64,000 bases of DNA from Epiperipatus broadwayi (lineage: Eukaryota > Onychophora > Udeonychophora > Euonychophora > Peripatidae). The DNA is taken from the NCBI GenBank assembly GCA_028023455.1, contig JAQFVV010006294.1:2629001-2693000 (forward strand), written 5' to 3'. The notes beneath the pieces were generated by a model, which was given only the letters and a program-made list of their open reading frames with translations, was not told the origin of the DNA and did no database searches. This document shows, in pieces, positions 10,581 to 20,639 of the stretch. The first letter of the stretch is position 1, and each line of letters opens with the position of its first letter. The position numbers were made by a program, and so were the translations under genes.

Positions 10581-10705
10581 ATACTAAACTGTTTGCTGTG
10601 ATATTACTAACAGTTGGTGCATATACTACTCTGTTTGCTGTGATATTACTAACAGTCGGTGCATATGCTAACCTGTTTGCTGTGATATTACTAACAGTTG
10701 GATGT
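10575..10705 (+). repeat. Tandem ~40-bp units in PLE 3 terminal region
   Basis: About three copies of a unit with 'gtgcatat', 'ctgtttgctgtgatatt' and 'actaacagt'. It is the inverted counterpart of 8085-8205. Confidence 0.8.
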
Positions 10706-10798
10706 ATTTGGAATATTTAAATAAAATTAAACTTTTTTGAAGATATTCAACACACATATTAGATGATAAATATAGTCCAATATAAAAATACAGCTAGA

Positions 10799-11529
10799 AC
10801 ACCATTATCACAAACCTTCAGGAAAACAGCAATTATTCGGGTTTTATATATATTCCAATAATATTTTGGGAATCAAATTTTTTTTATTCTAGAGTTTTAA
10901 CAGTCTGCACACATCAACTGTATTACTGTACGCATTAAATTTTACATTGGCTCTGCTATCTTTGATTTTAAACAAATAAGATCGAAAATAGGTGTATTTT
11001 AAGATTATAGCCTTTTTTAAAAGCTTCAAGTCTGATGGTTTTAGTATAACTTTCCATTTATTTCTTTTGAAAAAATAAATATTATTGTTTTTTTAGTTAC
11101 TTCTTTCAGTAATAAAGTTAGCCTTCAAATTGCAGATTATTTATAAATATTTTTAGAAGGCTGTGATTGGGAAATCATTAACTTAGAATTTACATGACTC
11201 AAGAGAAAGTACACAATTCCAAAAAATGCATTATCAATTCTTGAAATTAAATTTACAGTGTTCTAATGTAGAAGTCTTCTTAAGAATAGAAAAAATATAT
11301 AATTGCACTTCATATATTAATTTTAACTATTTTTTAATAATGTCTCCTGAATGATGTTTGTTTGTTTGTTTTTTAGCTGCTAATACAATTTTTTTTAATA
11401 ATATATATATTATTTTGGAAAGTTTTATATATATATATCATTTTAATTATTAATTCTTATCTCAAAAAGCAAATTTTAACATTCTTGTTTACAAAAGATC
11501 TCTCAAGAGAATTCTCTTTTCGGTGCTTG
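10799..11529. other. AT-rich DNA, no gene seen
   Basis: Low-complexity AT-rich sequence. No coding or repeat boundary was recognised. Confidence 0.5.
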
Positions 11530-11734
11530 TCTTATAGCTAAAGATGCCGTTGGATGGCGCCGTTTTCACGCTAAAACTATAAAATATGAACATTCATGGG
11601 CCATCTTTTTTAAATATTATTTTTTATTAACGTATACAATTTAAATGATAATAATAAATGTAAAATAAAATAAACAAATTACTATTTGCTACGTCTTTTT
11701 TTATGATTCTTTATTAGAAAAATAAATTTTTTAT

Positions 11735-11845
11735 CGTAGATTTTTTTACTTGTGTTACGGCTTTTTTTTATCAATTTTTTTACTTGTGTTACGGCTTTTT
11801 TTTAATCGGATATTTTTTTACTTGTGTTACGACTTTTTTTGTTGT
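11735..11845. repeat. Short tandem repeat, about 3 copies
   Basis: Three copies of a 35-40-bp unit containing 'tttttttacttgtgttacg', with small spacer changes between copies. Confidence 0.8.
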
Positions 11846-11979
11846 TGTTTAAAAAATAATAAGCGTAATAAAAATTAAAATTTCTTTTTTATTTTCTTAG
11901 TCTTCGTTTTACTTTTTTATTTTTTATTAACAGATAAACATATATTACGACTATTTTTTAATTCAAATAAAAATTAACA

Positions 11980-12005
11980 GTTGTTAGTGTTAGTTTTAGG
12001 GTTAG
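11980..12005. repeat. Telomere-like degenerate TTAGGG tract, left part
   Basis: Degenerate GTTAGTGTTAG and TTTTAGGGTTAG units. The tract resumes at 12638-12672 after the LTR insertion. Confidence 0.65.
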
Positions 12006-12637
12006 TGTTGTGTTTGGTCTGGATTACAGACCCAACTCACAGTAAAATAATATAAAATAATACTGAAACAAGTATTATAATTTAATATATTTATTATGTA
12101 CCAATATATACAATACAGTATACAAATGCGTATTTATAAGTAGAATATTGTAGTAATGTAAACTCTGGGTTATGCCTGCCGCTTCCAGCCACACCTTATG
12201 GCTTGCCTCACGGGTAAGGTCTATGACTCTTCCAGCTGTACAAGACAGCTTGCCTTGAGCTGAGTGTGATCTTAGCAGCGTTCGGTCTCTGTGGGACTTG
12301 CCTAGCTGCATAGATCTAAATAGCGTAGTGCTATTAATGGGAATACTTGCTGCTGTTTATGTTAGCAGAGTTTCCCTGGGAGAACGCAAATCATCTGTTT
12401 AGGTTAGACACGTTCTTCCCTGATTCTCACAAAAGGCTGACTATTTATACCCAGATCCCTGACCTTATTGAAAACCTTCGGATTCAGCAAGCATCATTGC
12501 TCATTGACCTGTAATAATCATTGACTATGCTTTTATCTATACATCAGCCTATTGGCCTGTGGCAAACAATGCCTAATCTGATCAGATAAGGTGGCATCTG
12601 GAATAGTCCACTTCTGAGAGAAGGGAGGACTATAACA
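12006..12637 (-). mobile_element. Solo LTR of an LTR retrotransposon
   Basis: Read on the minus strand, the 632-bp block begins TGTTATAGTCC and ends ACCAAACACAACA, i.e. TG...CA. It contains a TATA-box-like TATAAATAG and, further on, an AATAAA signal, in the order expected for U3-R-U5. The flanks are GTTAG at 12001-12005 and 12638-12642, a 5-bp target duplication, although GTTAG is also a unit of the host tract. The base composition is more GC-rich than the surroundings. No internal gag-pol is present, so it is a solo LTR left by recombination. The small ORF inside (12075-12311) is not considered a gene. Confidence 0.7.
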
Positions 12638-12672
12638 GTTAGGTTTAGGGTTAGTTTTAGGGTTAAGTTTAG
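12638..12672. repeat. Telomere-like degenerate TTAGGG tract, right part
   Basis: GTTAGGTTTAGGGTTAG and TTTTAGGGTTAAG units continue the tract seen at 11980-12005. Confidence 0.65.
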
Positions 12673-13197
12673 TAAGTCATAAAGCTTGCAAATAGGACAC
12701 AGCATTATATTCTGTTGTTGGTAAGTCACTGAATCTAACAACATGTGTGATTTCCTGCGCCATATTGTTTATCTCTTGGAATGTTACGAATAGTACGTTA
12801 CTTGACGCGTTACCGAATTGCAACTCACTAAAATCATAGATCTTTAACGTTTTCACAATTAAAACTTAAATACAGTATGTTTTAGAAAGTCTTAGAATTA
12901 TTACTTTACAAAATCTGAACATTTTAATACTTTAAAATTAAAAAAAAAACTACATTTCCATACGGGTCAAATACACACTCTTTCATCATGTCTTAACTGT
13001 TTTATAAACTGCGCGAATTTGGGAAATATATTTGCTTCCATGCAACATACATGCTGTGCTGCGACGCGACATAGCGGCCTGCATTCTGTAGCACAACAAA
13101 AAAGTTGTATTATAGAAAACTCTGGTTTGAACGTGTCGGACGCGGAAACAGCATTTTTATTACTTTTAGCGCGAAAACGGCGTCTTTAACTATAAGA

Positions 13198-14225
13198 TGA
13201 GTACCCTTTTTTCTTTTTTAATTGGCAAATATTAATTATACCAGAATGATAATTTATTTACTATGCATTTTATTTATTATTTAATTTTGACCAAGTTTCT
13301 AATATTAATTTATATTTTATAATTTTCAGATTCAAACCCCAAACTTATATAGTATTAAAAAAATATAAATAATAATATGCATTTGAGTTAAATATTATCA
13401 TTTCAACAATAAACAAACAAAAAAATTAATTAATAATGAGTGAATTTGATGAAATATCTTACTAATTTAGACTTAAACTACATATACAATTAAAATTTTA
13501 AGAATAAAAGTTTGTACTTACTAATTTTTGTATTTTATATAAACTTAAAAACAGAACTATGCCTTATAAATTAATTAAATAATCAAAGAGCATTTAATTA
13601 GAAGTTATTTATAACGTGTGTGTGCATGTGATTAAATAATAGTACTAATTAGGATATCATACCATTTTACCTAGTTAACAAACTTGCAACTTAGTCATAA
13701 ATTATACATACACATTAAAAACAGTCTTGAAAATATAATTTTTGAAATTTGAGAAACAATCAGTCATGCATATAAATTTTGAATAATTTATCCAAAAGCA
13801 ATTGACATTCATTAAGAACTCAGTAAAAAAAAATTGTAATTATGACTCTGTATGTAGTTTGTTAAAGTCATGGTTTTATGGTAATCTTTTCCATATAAAG
13901 AGATTTATTATATTGTTCAATTTGGAGCGTGACATTTTTTCTTTTTAGTTGAAAGCTGCTGATTCAGACTTTTATTTCTTGATATGTAATATTTAAGGGA
14001 TGTGAGTGTGCACACAGTAATTAAATATATATTGTAATTTATATGAATTAAGTTATAGTTTTTAAGAAATGATAATAGCCTTTAGTTAAATTTAAAATAA
14101 TTTTGGCATCAAAATTAAAATAATTCAAATATTTATTGTACCATAGTAGTTTATTTATTTTGCATTCTGTAACAAAAATAAATAAAAACATTTTTTTTTT
14201 AATAATAAATTATTTATTTTTACAG
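13198..14225 (+). other. Intron of the DLG5-like gene, 5' side of the first exon seen
   Basis: AT-rich sequence ending in a T-rich run and TTTTTACAG, a good splice acceptor. No other exon was recognised upstream within the window, so everything left of here is read as intron, though this is by absence only. Confidence 0.6.
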
Positions 14226-14353
14226 AAATTATGGAAGGGTCCCAGCAGGCCATGGAAAAGGGCGTGCAAGATAATCTGTTTGTAGATTATAGACGAAAGG
14301 GTAGTCATTTTGAATGCACAACACTTATATCTGTTAAAGAAATTTGTGAAAAG
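14226..14353 (+). CDS. DLG5: DLG5-like MAGUK, guanylate-kinase-like domain exon 1 of 4 seen
   Basis: The exon runs from acceptor ...TTTTACAG to donor AAG|GTTATT. It enters with the last two bases of a split codon, then reads IMEGSQQAMEKGVQDNLFVD and a further stretch ending LISVKEICEK. In MAGUK proteins this part of the guanylate-kinase-like (GK) domain precedes the conserved CILDV strand. The GK fold of MAGUKs binds phosphoprotein partners rather than making GDP. DLG5 acts as a scaffold at cell-cell junctions and in polarity signalling. The upstream SH3, PDZ and coiled-coil parts lie outside the window. Assignment to DLG5 rather than DLG1-4 rests mainly on the later exons. Confidence 0.8.
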
Positions 14354-14463
14354 GTTATTTTTTATTTTATTTTAATCTTATAAAACATTTTTATTTATAT
14401 CCGTATATATGCAGTACCATGCATGTGTGTATATATATATTTTTTTTTGTTGTTTTTTTATAG

Positions 14464-14573
14464 AATTGTCATTGTATTCTGGATGTAAGTTTGGCAGCCA
14501 TTGAGCGATTACAACAGCTTCAACTGTACCCTATTGTGCTTTTTATTAAATTTAAATCTGCAAAACAGATTAA
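14464..14573 (+). CDS. DLG5: DLG5-like MAGUK, GK domain exon 2 of 4
   Basis: Acceptor TTTTTATAG; the exon reads NCHCILDVSLAAIERLQQLQ, then LYPIVLFIKFKSAKQIK, with the final Lys codon split (AA here, G in the next exon). Donor is GTAATC. 'CILDV...AIERLQ...YPIVLFI' is the central strand-helix-strand of the GK domain. The KSAKQIK tail is closer to DLG5 (which I recall as KSAKHIKEQ) than to DLG1-4. The intron to the previous exon is only 110 bp. Confidence 0.9.
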
Positions 14574-16478
14574 GTAATCTACATTTCAGTATTTTTTATT
14601 TTTTTGTCATTTTTGTAAAATATAGTATGTCAAATTGAATGTGGTAACCTATATGTTGAACTTATTAGCAAAAAACATTGGGTATAGAATGTGTGAATCA
14701 TATATACCTTGCATAGATTTTTTGACTTGATCATCATTTATAAGATATTTCTGAATGGAAAAGGTAACTGAGAAAATTATAAAGAAATATTGTCATTGCT
14801 GCTAATGATGGTTGATTAATTCTAATCTATTTGCCATATAAAATGGCAACTTTAGCTTTAACTGTTCTGGTACTGTATTTCTATTATAATGTGCTTTATT
14901 TAAAAATTTTATATAGTTGTTGTAATTTTTTTTATTATTCTTTGAAAGAATTATTGCTAAAAGAAAACTTAGATCACATCAATTAATCCTTTCTTTATAT
15001 TATATCAATCTTTTTTCAAGCATCATTATGTTATCAACAACCTGATAATAATGTTTGTTTGTTTGTTTGTTTTTTGCTTAATTTTTCTAATTAATGATGA
15101 AAAAAGTCATTAAAATTTATAATACAGTTATAAGTAGTGAAGTGCTAGAATTAATTATATTTAAGGATATGACACTTTATTACTGGCAATGATCAATGTT
15201 ACTAATTACATGGCATGGCAATATGATGGAACATGGCTTCTTCTTTTTTTATTGAAAAAGAGACCATATATTTCTAAATCAATAATCTCAAAATTAATCT
15301 TTTGATCATCATATTTTTCCTTTTTTTATTTTCTAACCTACATAGCAACTAAAAGTTCAAATTTATTTACACTTTATCCTATTTTAATTCAATAATTTTT
15401 TTCTTTAAAAACATTATTATCTAATTCCTACATAAAAGTTTAAAAACTTTAATTTCAAAAATTCATTACTTGCATCCTTTATAGTTGTCTTTATATTTTA
15501 GTAATAAATTGTTAATATTTTCCACATTTTCTATAGATAGTTTAGAATACAAATTCTTCAAGTTGTTTCATTATAAATATATTTTCTCATTGCTAATGTC
15601 CTTGTTCAAGCTTTGAAAGATAGTGTACTTTTTTTAGTACTATCCTAAAATGACATTATTGATAATCTTATTTTTATATTTATTTAAACTCTTTATTTTC
15701 CATATCTGTCGACCATTTTTCTGATTTTCTGTTTATTATTAATCTTCCATTCCAATCTTTACTAATGCAACAATTAATAATCATCAAAAGATCTTTTACA
15801 TAAAACTTTTGCCCAATTCTTTAATATATTGTATTATCTTTATCTCCCAGCTTGTTGCTGATCCTTAAAAACTATTTTGTCTGTTCTATTACCACAAATA
15901 TTTTCAACTTTACATTTATGATTGTAATAGAAGAAAAGTATATGAAACTAATTGCATTATATATATATATATATAATAAAGAGAAGACTATATATAAAAT
16001 ATTTAAAAATTAATTAATAATTGATTATTCAAACATGAATGGAATATCATATAATTTGTGTGAATATATATAGAGATCGCCATAATAGTGTGTGAGTATA
16101 GAAGTATGGATATGTGTAATATATATTTGTATTTCGCATATATATGTGCATGTATGTGATTATAAAGATAAGAGATATGTGCTTTTATACACATTTGTAT
16201 TAATAATAAAATAAAATATATATTTTAAAAATATTATGTTTTCAGTTTGTCAAAGTCATTTTAAAAATGCCTAATAATATCATATTTTCATTTACTGTAT
16301 AATATTTAATAATTGTAATTGAGAAAATAATATATTTGTTGTTAAGTAATCTATGTGTTATTTATATATTTATTAGCATTAAGTACACAAAATCTAATCT
16401 TAAATAAAAATAATGATATCTTAAAAAATTAGATTTTTTTTTTTAATAAAAATTGTATTTATATTTTTTTTTTTTAAG

Positions 16479-16588
16479 GGAAGCCAAAGATTCCAGATAT
16501 TTGCATGACAAAGTTACAAATAAAGTTGCAAAAGAGTTGCAAGAATTTGGTCATAAATTAGAATCTGAATATAAGCATTCCATTACAG
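16479..16588 (+). CDS. DLG5: DLG5-like MAGUK, GK domain exon 3 of 4
   Basis: A long T-run and AAG acceptor precede G that completes the split Lys, then EAKDSRYLHDKVTNKVAKEL followed by QEFGHKLESEYKHSIT. The exon ends with the first base of a Gly codon at donor G|GTATTA. This matches the DLG5 segment with 'YLRDKVT' and 'EQEYSRYFTG' as remembered. 'HSITG' replaces the usual YFTG/CFSA. Exon phase (2 in, 1 out) joins cleanly to both neighbours. Confidence 0.9.
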
Positions 16589-17618
16589 GTATTAGTTTTT
16601 ATTTTTAAAACAAAATATATTAATATCATATATATATAATTATATTTTGATAGAAGAAGCTTATGGTATATTGATTCCTGCATTTGCTATTCATATCATT
16701 GACTTGGTGGTTTAAATCCAGACAGAAAAATTTACAAGTACTGTTGATTTCCAAGAAAGTTTAGGATTTTTTTATTTCATATAGCCAGTTCATAAACAAT
16801 TAAAGTACTAATATAATTATTGATAAATAAGTGTCTAATCATTCATAGTCAGAAAATAAAACAAAGAAGGAAAATTATTAAAAAAAAAACATCAATCAAC
16901 AGTTAGTTAATCTGCAAATATTTTGTTTTTCTTGCAAGTCTTTGACTATAGTAGGCTATATCTTGATGACTATTTTATAATATCTTTAGAAAATATATAC
17001 GTTTATATAAATATAAAGTGGTAAATGTTTATTTAGTTTAGATGCAAAAAAGAAAGAAATTAGTGTGTATTATTATATTATGTCTATGAATCTTTTTAGA
17101 TATGCAAATATTAAAATATTATTAGTTTTAGCTATATCTACATACCAAGCTTTTGATTGGATTGACTGATTTTGTTTAAATTATATTAAAATAAAATTAA
17201 ATGATACTAGCCCATTTGATATTAAATTCTTATAAAATTATTTTAAGAAATATAACAATTATAAATAGTATTGATTGAGCATTCAACTAAATGGAAAGGA
17301 TCACTTATATATTCAACGTAATTAGTGGATATTAATTGAGTAAGCTTTTTAATAAGTTTTTTTCTCCCCCAAAAAATTGTAGCTCTCTATTTTAAGAAAA
17401 TGTAATGTATTAAAATAAATTTCTATTCAATTTTTGGTTAATTTAATAAAACTAAATTAATTTATTATAGATAGTTAAAAAATGTTTTTTCACCCAACTG
17501 TTTTTTCAAAATATTAGATTTATTGCAATGTCTATATGTAGAAAGTCAGTGGCACTGTTTTTCCAGAAATCACATTTTATATTATCGGTTTCTCCAACTA
17601 AAAGAAATTGATATCTGA

Positions 17619-18240
17619 ACTTTTTTTATCAAATTTTAATAGGTACATGCATTTATAAATTTCTCTTAATAAAAAATATCATAAATACAAAATAGATATA
17701 AACAAGCTATTTGTGTCTCTTATTAGTTATATAGCTATCTCATTGATGTTCTAATATAAGTCAAAAAAAAAAATGAAGTCATTTATTATAGTTGGTAATC
17801 ATTTAGGTAAGAATTAATAAAAAGTATATTTGAACATCAGCAAAACTCAAATATATATATATATATCTTGATATTGATACAAATTATTATGATAATGAAA
17901 TATAACTTTAAAAACTGCTTGCTATAAAATGAAATAAATATATCACATATACTAAGGCAGAGGCCAACCTATGGCACCCATGCTTGGCATGTCAACGATT
18001 ATCAATGGCACTCTGAATAAATTGAAATAGTAAAAAAATATATTGTAATTACAGCGGGTTTTTTTTGTTTTTACATTCAAAATTGAATTTACGATTAAAT
18101 CATTATTTATTAGAAAATAATACACTTGACTCCATTTAAAGTATATTTTTGTTTTCAAGTGAAATAAATTCTAAATATTCACATTTTATTTCTGATAATA
18201 TTAAAAAATCAGATCGTAATCCAAATAAAAAGTTTATTAC
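17619..18240. repeat. Direct duplication, copy 1 (contains the hAT left end)
   Basis: About 620 bp nearly identical to 20019-20639. It carries the same 'atactaag' target sequence and the first ~285 bp of the hAT element found at 20352. It has no hAT right end nearby, so it arose by duplicating the flank plus the transposon start after the hAT had inserted. Confidence 0.85.
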
Positions 18241-20018
18241 TGTGATCACACATGTGTACATTTCATATATATATCGAATATTAAATGTGAGTTTTATATG
18301 TAAATTAATACATGGAAATTGGATAAGAAACGTAGGAAAGAAAAGAAATTTATTTTAAGTTAAGTGTTAATTAAAAAATCAAAATGGTAGTTGAGGAATG
18401 CAGTTAAAAGTAGAATCAATTATAGTAATTAAAGAAAGTGAAGGGAGGAAAGTGAACGAGATTCTTATCTTTTGCCTTCCAAAGTCAACTTTTTAAAATT
18501 TAAAATTAGTAAAGTTAAAAGAATATTAAAATGGGATCATTGAAGTTGATAATCAAGTCTTAAAGGGAAAGGTCAATAAAAAGGGGGTTAATGATTGTAG
18601 AATTAGCAATCATAAAATTCGATCGTAGTTATAAATAAAATAAATAGGTTTATAAAAAAAGATAAAGATCGTCTCTTCAAACTACACATGTGAACGCATG
18701 AAATATATGTATGGCTATGTGAAGGAAAGAAAGAGTGTGTAAATAAGAAAATTATTTTATTAAAGAGAAATAAAAAAAAAACCAATATTATGGAAGTAAA
18801 TAAAAAAAAAAGAAATAAAAAACAAGAAGAAAATTTATGTATTTTCTGAAAGTAAAATGTATTTAATGACATTCCAATGAACAATACAAGAAGATAAGAA
18901 AAGGATTCTGGGACAATTAAGTAAGAAGTTGTGAAGGAAAGGAGCCATGTTTGAGTTCTTCTTGAGAGTCTGCTGAGCCGAGACACAGATTAGTTTGAAA
19001 GCTGTGTTTTTTGATATATAACAAAACAGACCAAGAATTTGAAGCATCGAGAATGCAGGGGTAAGGGGCCACAAACGGATGTCAGTTGATGCATGCCTGC
19101 CTTGGGTGTAATGTCATCTTCCCAATGAAGTAACAGCAGAAATAGCGCCTGCCTGATGGTTCACCTCCCCTGTCATTGAAACCACAAATAATACAATAAA
19201 AGTAAGCTGCATGAAGGAGTCCGAGCCGGATCCCAAGAACTACCATCTCTCCAAAAGAAGTGGAGTAATCCACATGATGGTTAACCATTTAGTCGTCCAA
19301 GTCCAGAAAGCCTAGGTAATTAAACTTTAAATATATCACGAGTGCACACACTTTCTTAAAATGGCCAAAAGAAATTATAATGCAATTGCAAAAAAAAATG
19401 TAAATCTTAGTGAACAAATAATCAGTAGGCTTTCTACAACAAATAATACGTGGAGAAAGGGACTCTAAGCTATAGAATATCTACATCTAAATTAAGAACA
19501 ATTATCATTCAGGGTGAAGGGTTAAATTAAATATAATCTGTGTTATTTTAATGATTTCTTGTTTTATGTTTAAATATTATATTTTAATGTGTATTGAAGG
19601 TATTGTATTAAACAGTATTTATTTATGAGTAGCTCTTACGTCTCGTCTTTCCTTCTCCACCATACTAATTAGAATGATATACCCGTAGGGTTTATTAAAT
19701 ATTCAGTAGACATTGATTCTAGTAAAAGATACACGTGTCAATCTAATACAGTAATATTAAATCTCGAAAATTTTATAAATATTTTAAGCGCTGGATTGTC
19801 TTTTAAGTAAATCATTCTTATGAATGAGTATCTAGCAGCCGAGGAGCGTCTGATCGGGAAAAATTATACTGGAATATTACATTGGTAATCTCAGTGTTCG
19901 ATCAGGAATATAGACTTAAATAATTCGTCTATATTGGCTTCTTGCTTGACGTGACAGTCATGTCGATCGTAAAAGTGTAAATTAAAACATTTATCACAGT
20001 CAAAAAGGTAATTCTGTA
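18241..20018. other. Spacer between the two direct copies; no gene assigned
   Basis: 1.78 kb. A moderately GC-richer patch at about 18900-19320 has small minus-strand ORFs (19082-19288, 68 aa; 18835-19074, 79 aa) with no recognisable domain and no clear splice signals. It could be a captured exon or UTR, or an unknown repeat. Confidence 0.4.
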
Positions 20019-20639
20019 AACTTTTTTTATCAAATTTTAATAGGTACATGCATTTATAAATTTCTCTTAATAAAAAATATCATAAATACAAAATAGATAT
20101 AAGCAAGCTATTTGTGTCTCTTATTAGTTATATAGCTATCTCATTGATGTTCTAATGTAAGTCAAAAAAAAATGAAGTCATTTATTGTAGTTGGTAATCA
20201 TTTAGGTAAGAATTAATAAAAAGTATATTTGAACATCAGCAAAACTCAAAAATATATATATCTTGATATTGATACAAATTATTATGATAATGAAATATAA
20301 CTTTAAAAACTGCTTGCTATAAAATGAAATAAATATATCACATATACTAAGACAGGTCGGCAACCTATGGCACCCATGCTTGGCACGTCAACGATTATCA
20401 ATGGCACTCTGAATAAATTGAAATAGTAAAAAAATATATTGTAATTACAGCGGGGTTTTTTTTTTGTTTTTACATTCAAAATTGAATTTACTATTAAATC
20501 ATTATTTATTAGAAAATAATACACTTGACTCCATTTAAAGTATATTTTTGTTTTCAAGTGAAATAAATTCTAAATATTCACATTTTATTTCTGATAATAT
20601 TAAAAAATCAGATGGTAATCCAAATAAAAAGCTTATTAC
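20019..20639. repeat. Direct duplication, copy 2 (flank plus hAT left end)
   Basis: Counterpart of 17619-18240. Here the hAT continues to its right end at 22977. Confidence 0.85.

Larger units (their letters stand above)
9426..10798 (+). mobile_element. Penelope-like element (PLE 3), plus copy of a head-to-head pair
   Basis: Mirror image of PLE 2. It starts near the RT NIYMEELET segment (about 9440), passes a nuclease ORF at 9925-10368, then a tRNA-like unit, hammerhead-like core, 40-bp tandem units and a shared tail to about 10798. Divergence from PLE 2 is visible throughout, so the pair is not a very recent palindrome. Confidence 0.85.
11530..13197. mobile_element. Candidate non-autonomous DNA element with terminal inverted repeats
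   Basis: The ends are inverted: the left end reads TCTTATAGCTAAAGATGCCG and the right end, on the minus strand, reads TCTTATAGTTAAAGACGCCG. Both are followed, after a gap on the left side, by a TTTTC-CGCTAAAA block. Inside lie a three-copy AT-rich tandem repeat (about 11735-11845), a telomere-like tract and a solo LTR. There is no transposase. I could not fix a target-site duplication, so the boundaries and class are uncertain. Confidence 0.45.

Noticed and set aside
12075-12311. 78-residue minus-strand frame as a gene
   Set aside because: It lies inside the solo LTR and has no recognisable motif.
18603-19288. Minus-strand frames in the 18.6-19.3 kb patch as a protein gene
   Set aside because: No known domain, repeated hydrophobic low-complexity stretches and no convincing splice sites; left as unassigned spacer.
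17619-20639. The two direct ~620-bp copies as LTRs of a retrotransposon
   Set aside because: They contain a hAT end and its target site, have no matching short flank duplication and no gag-pol between them.
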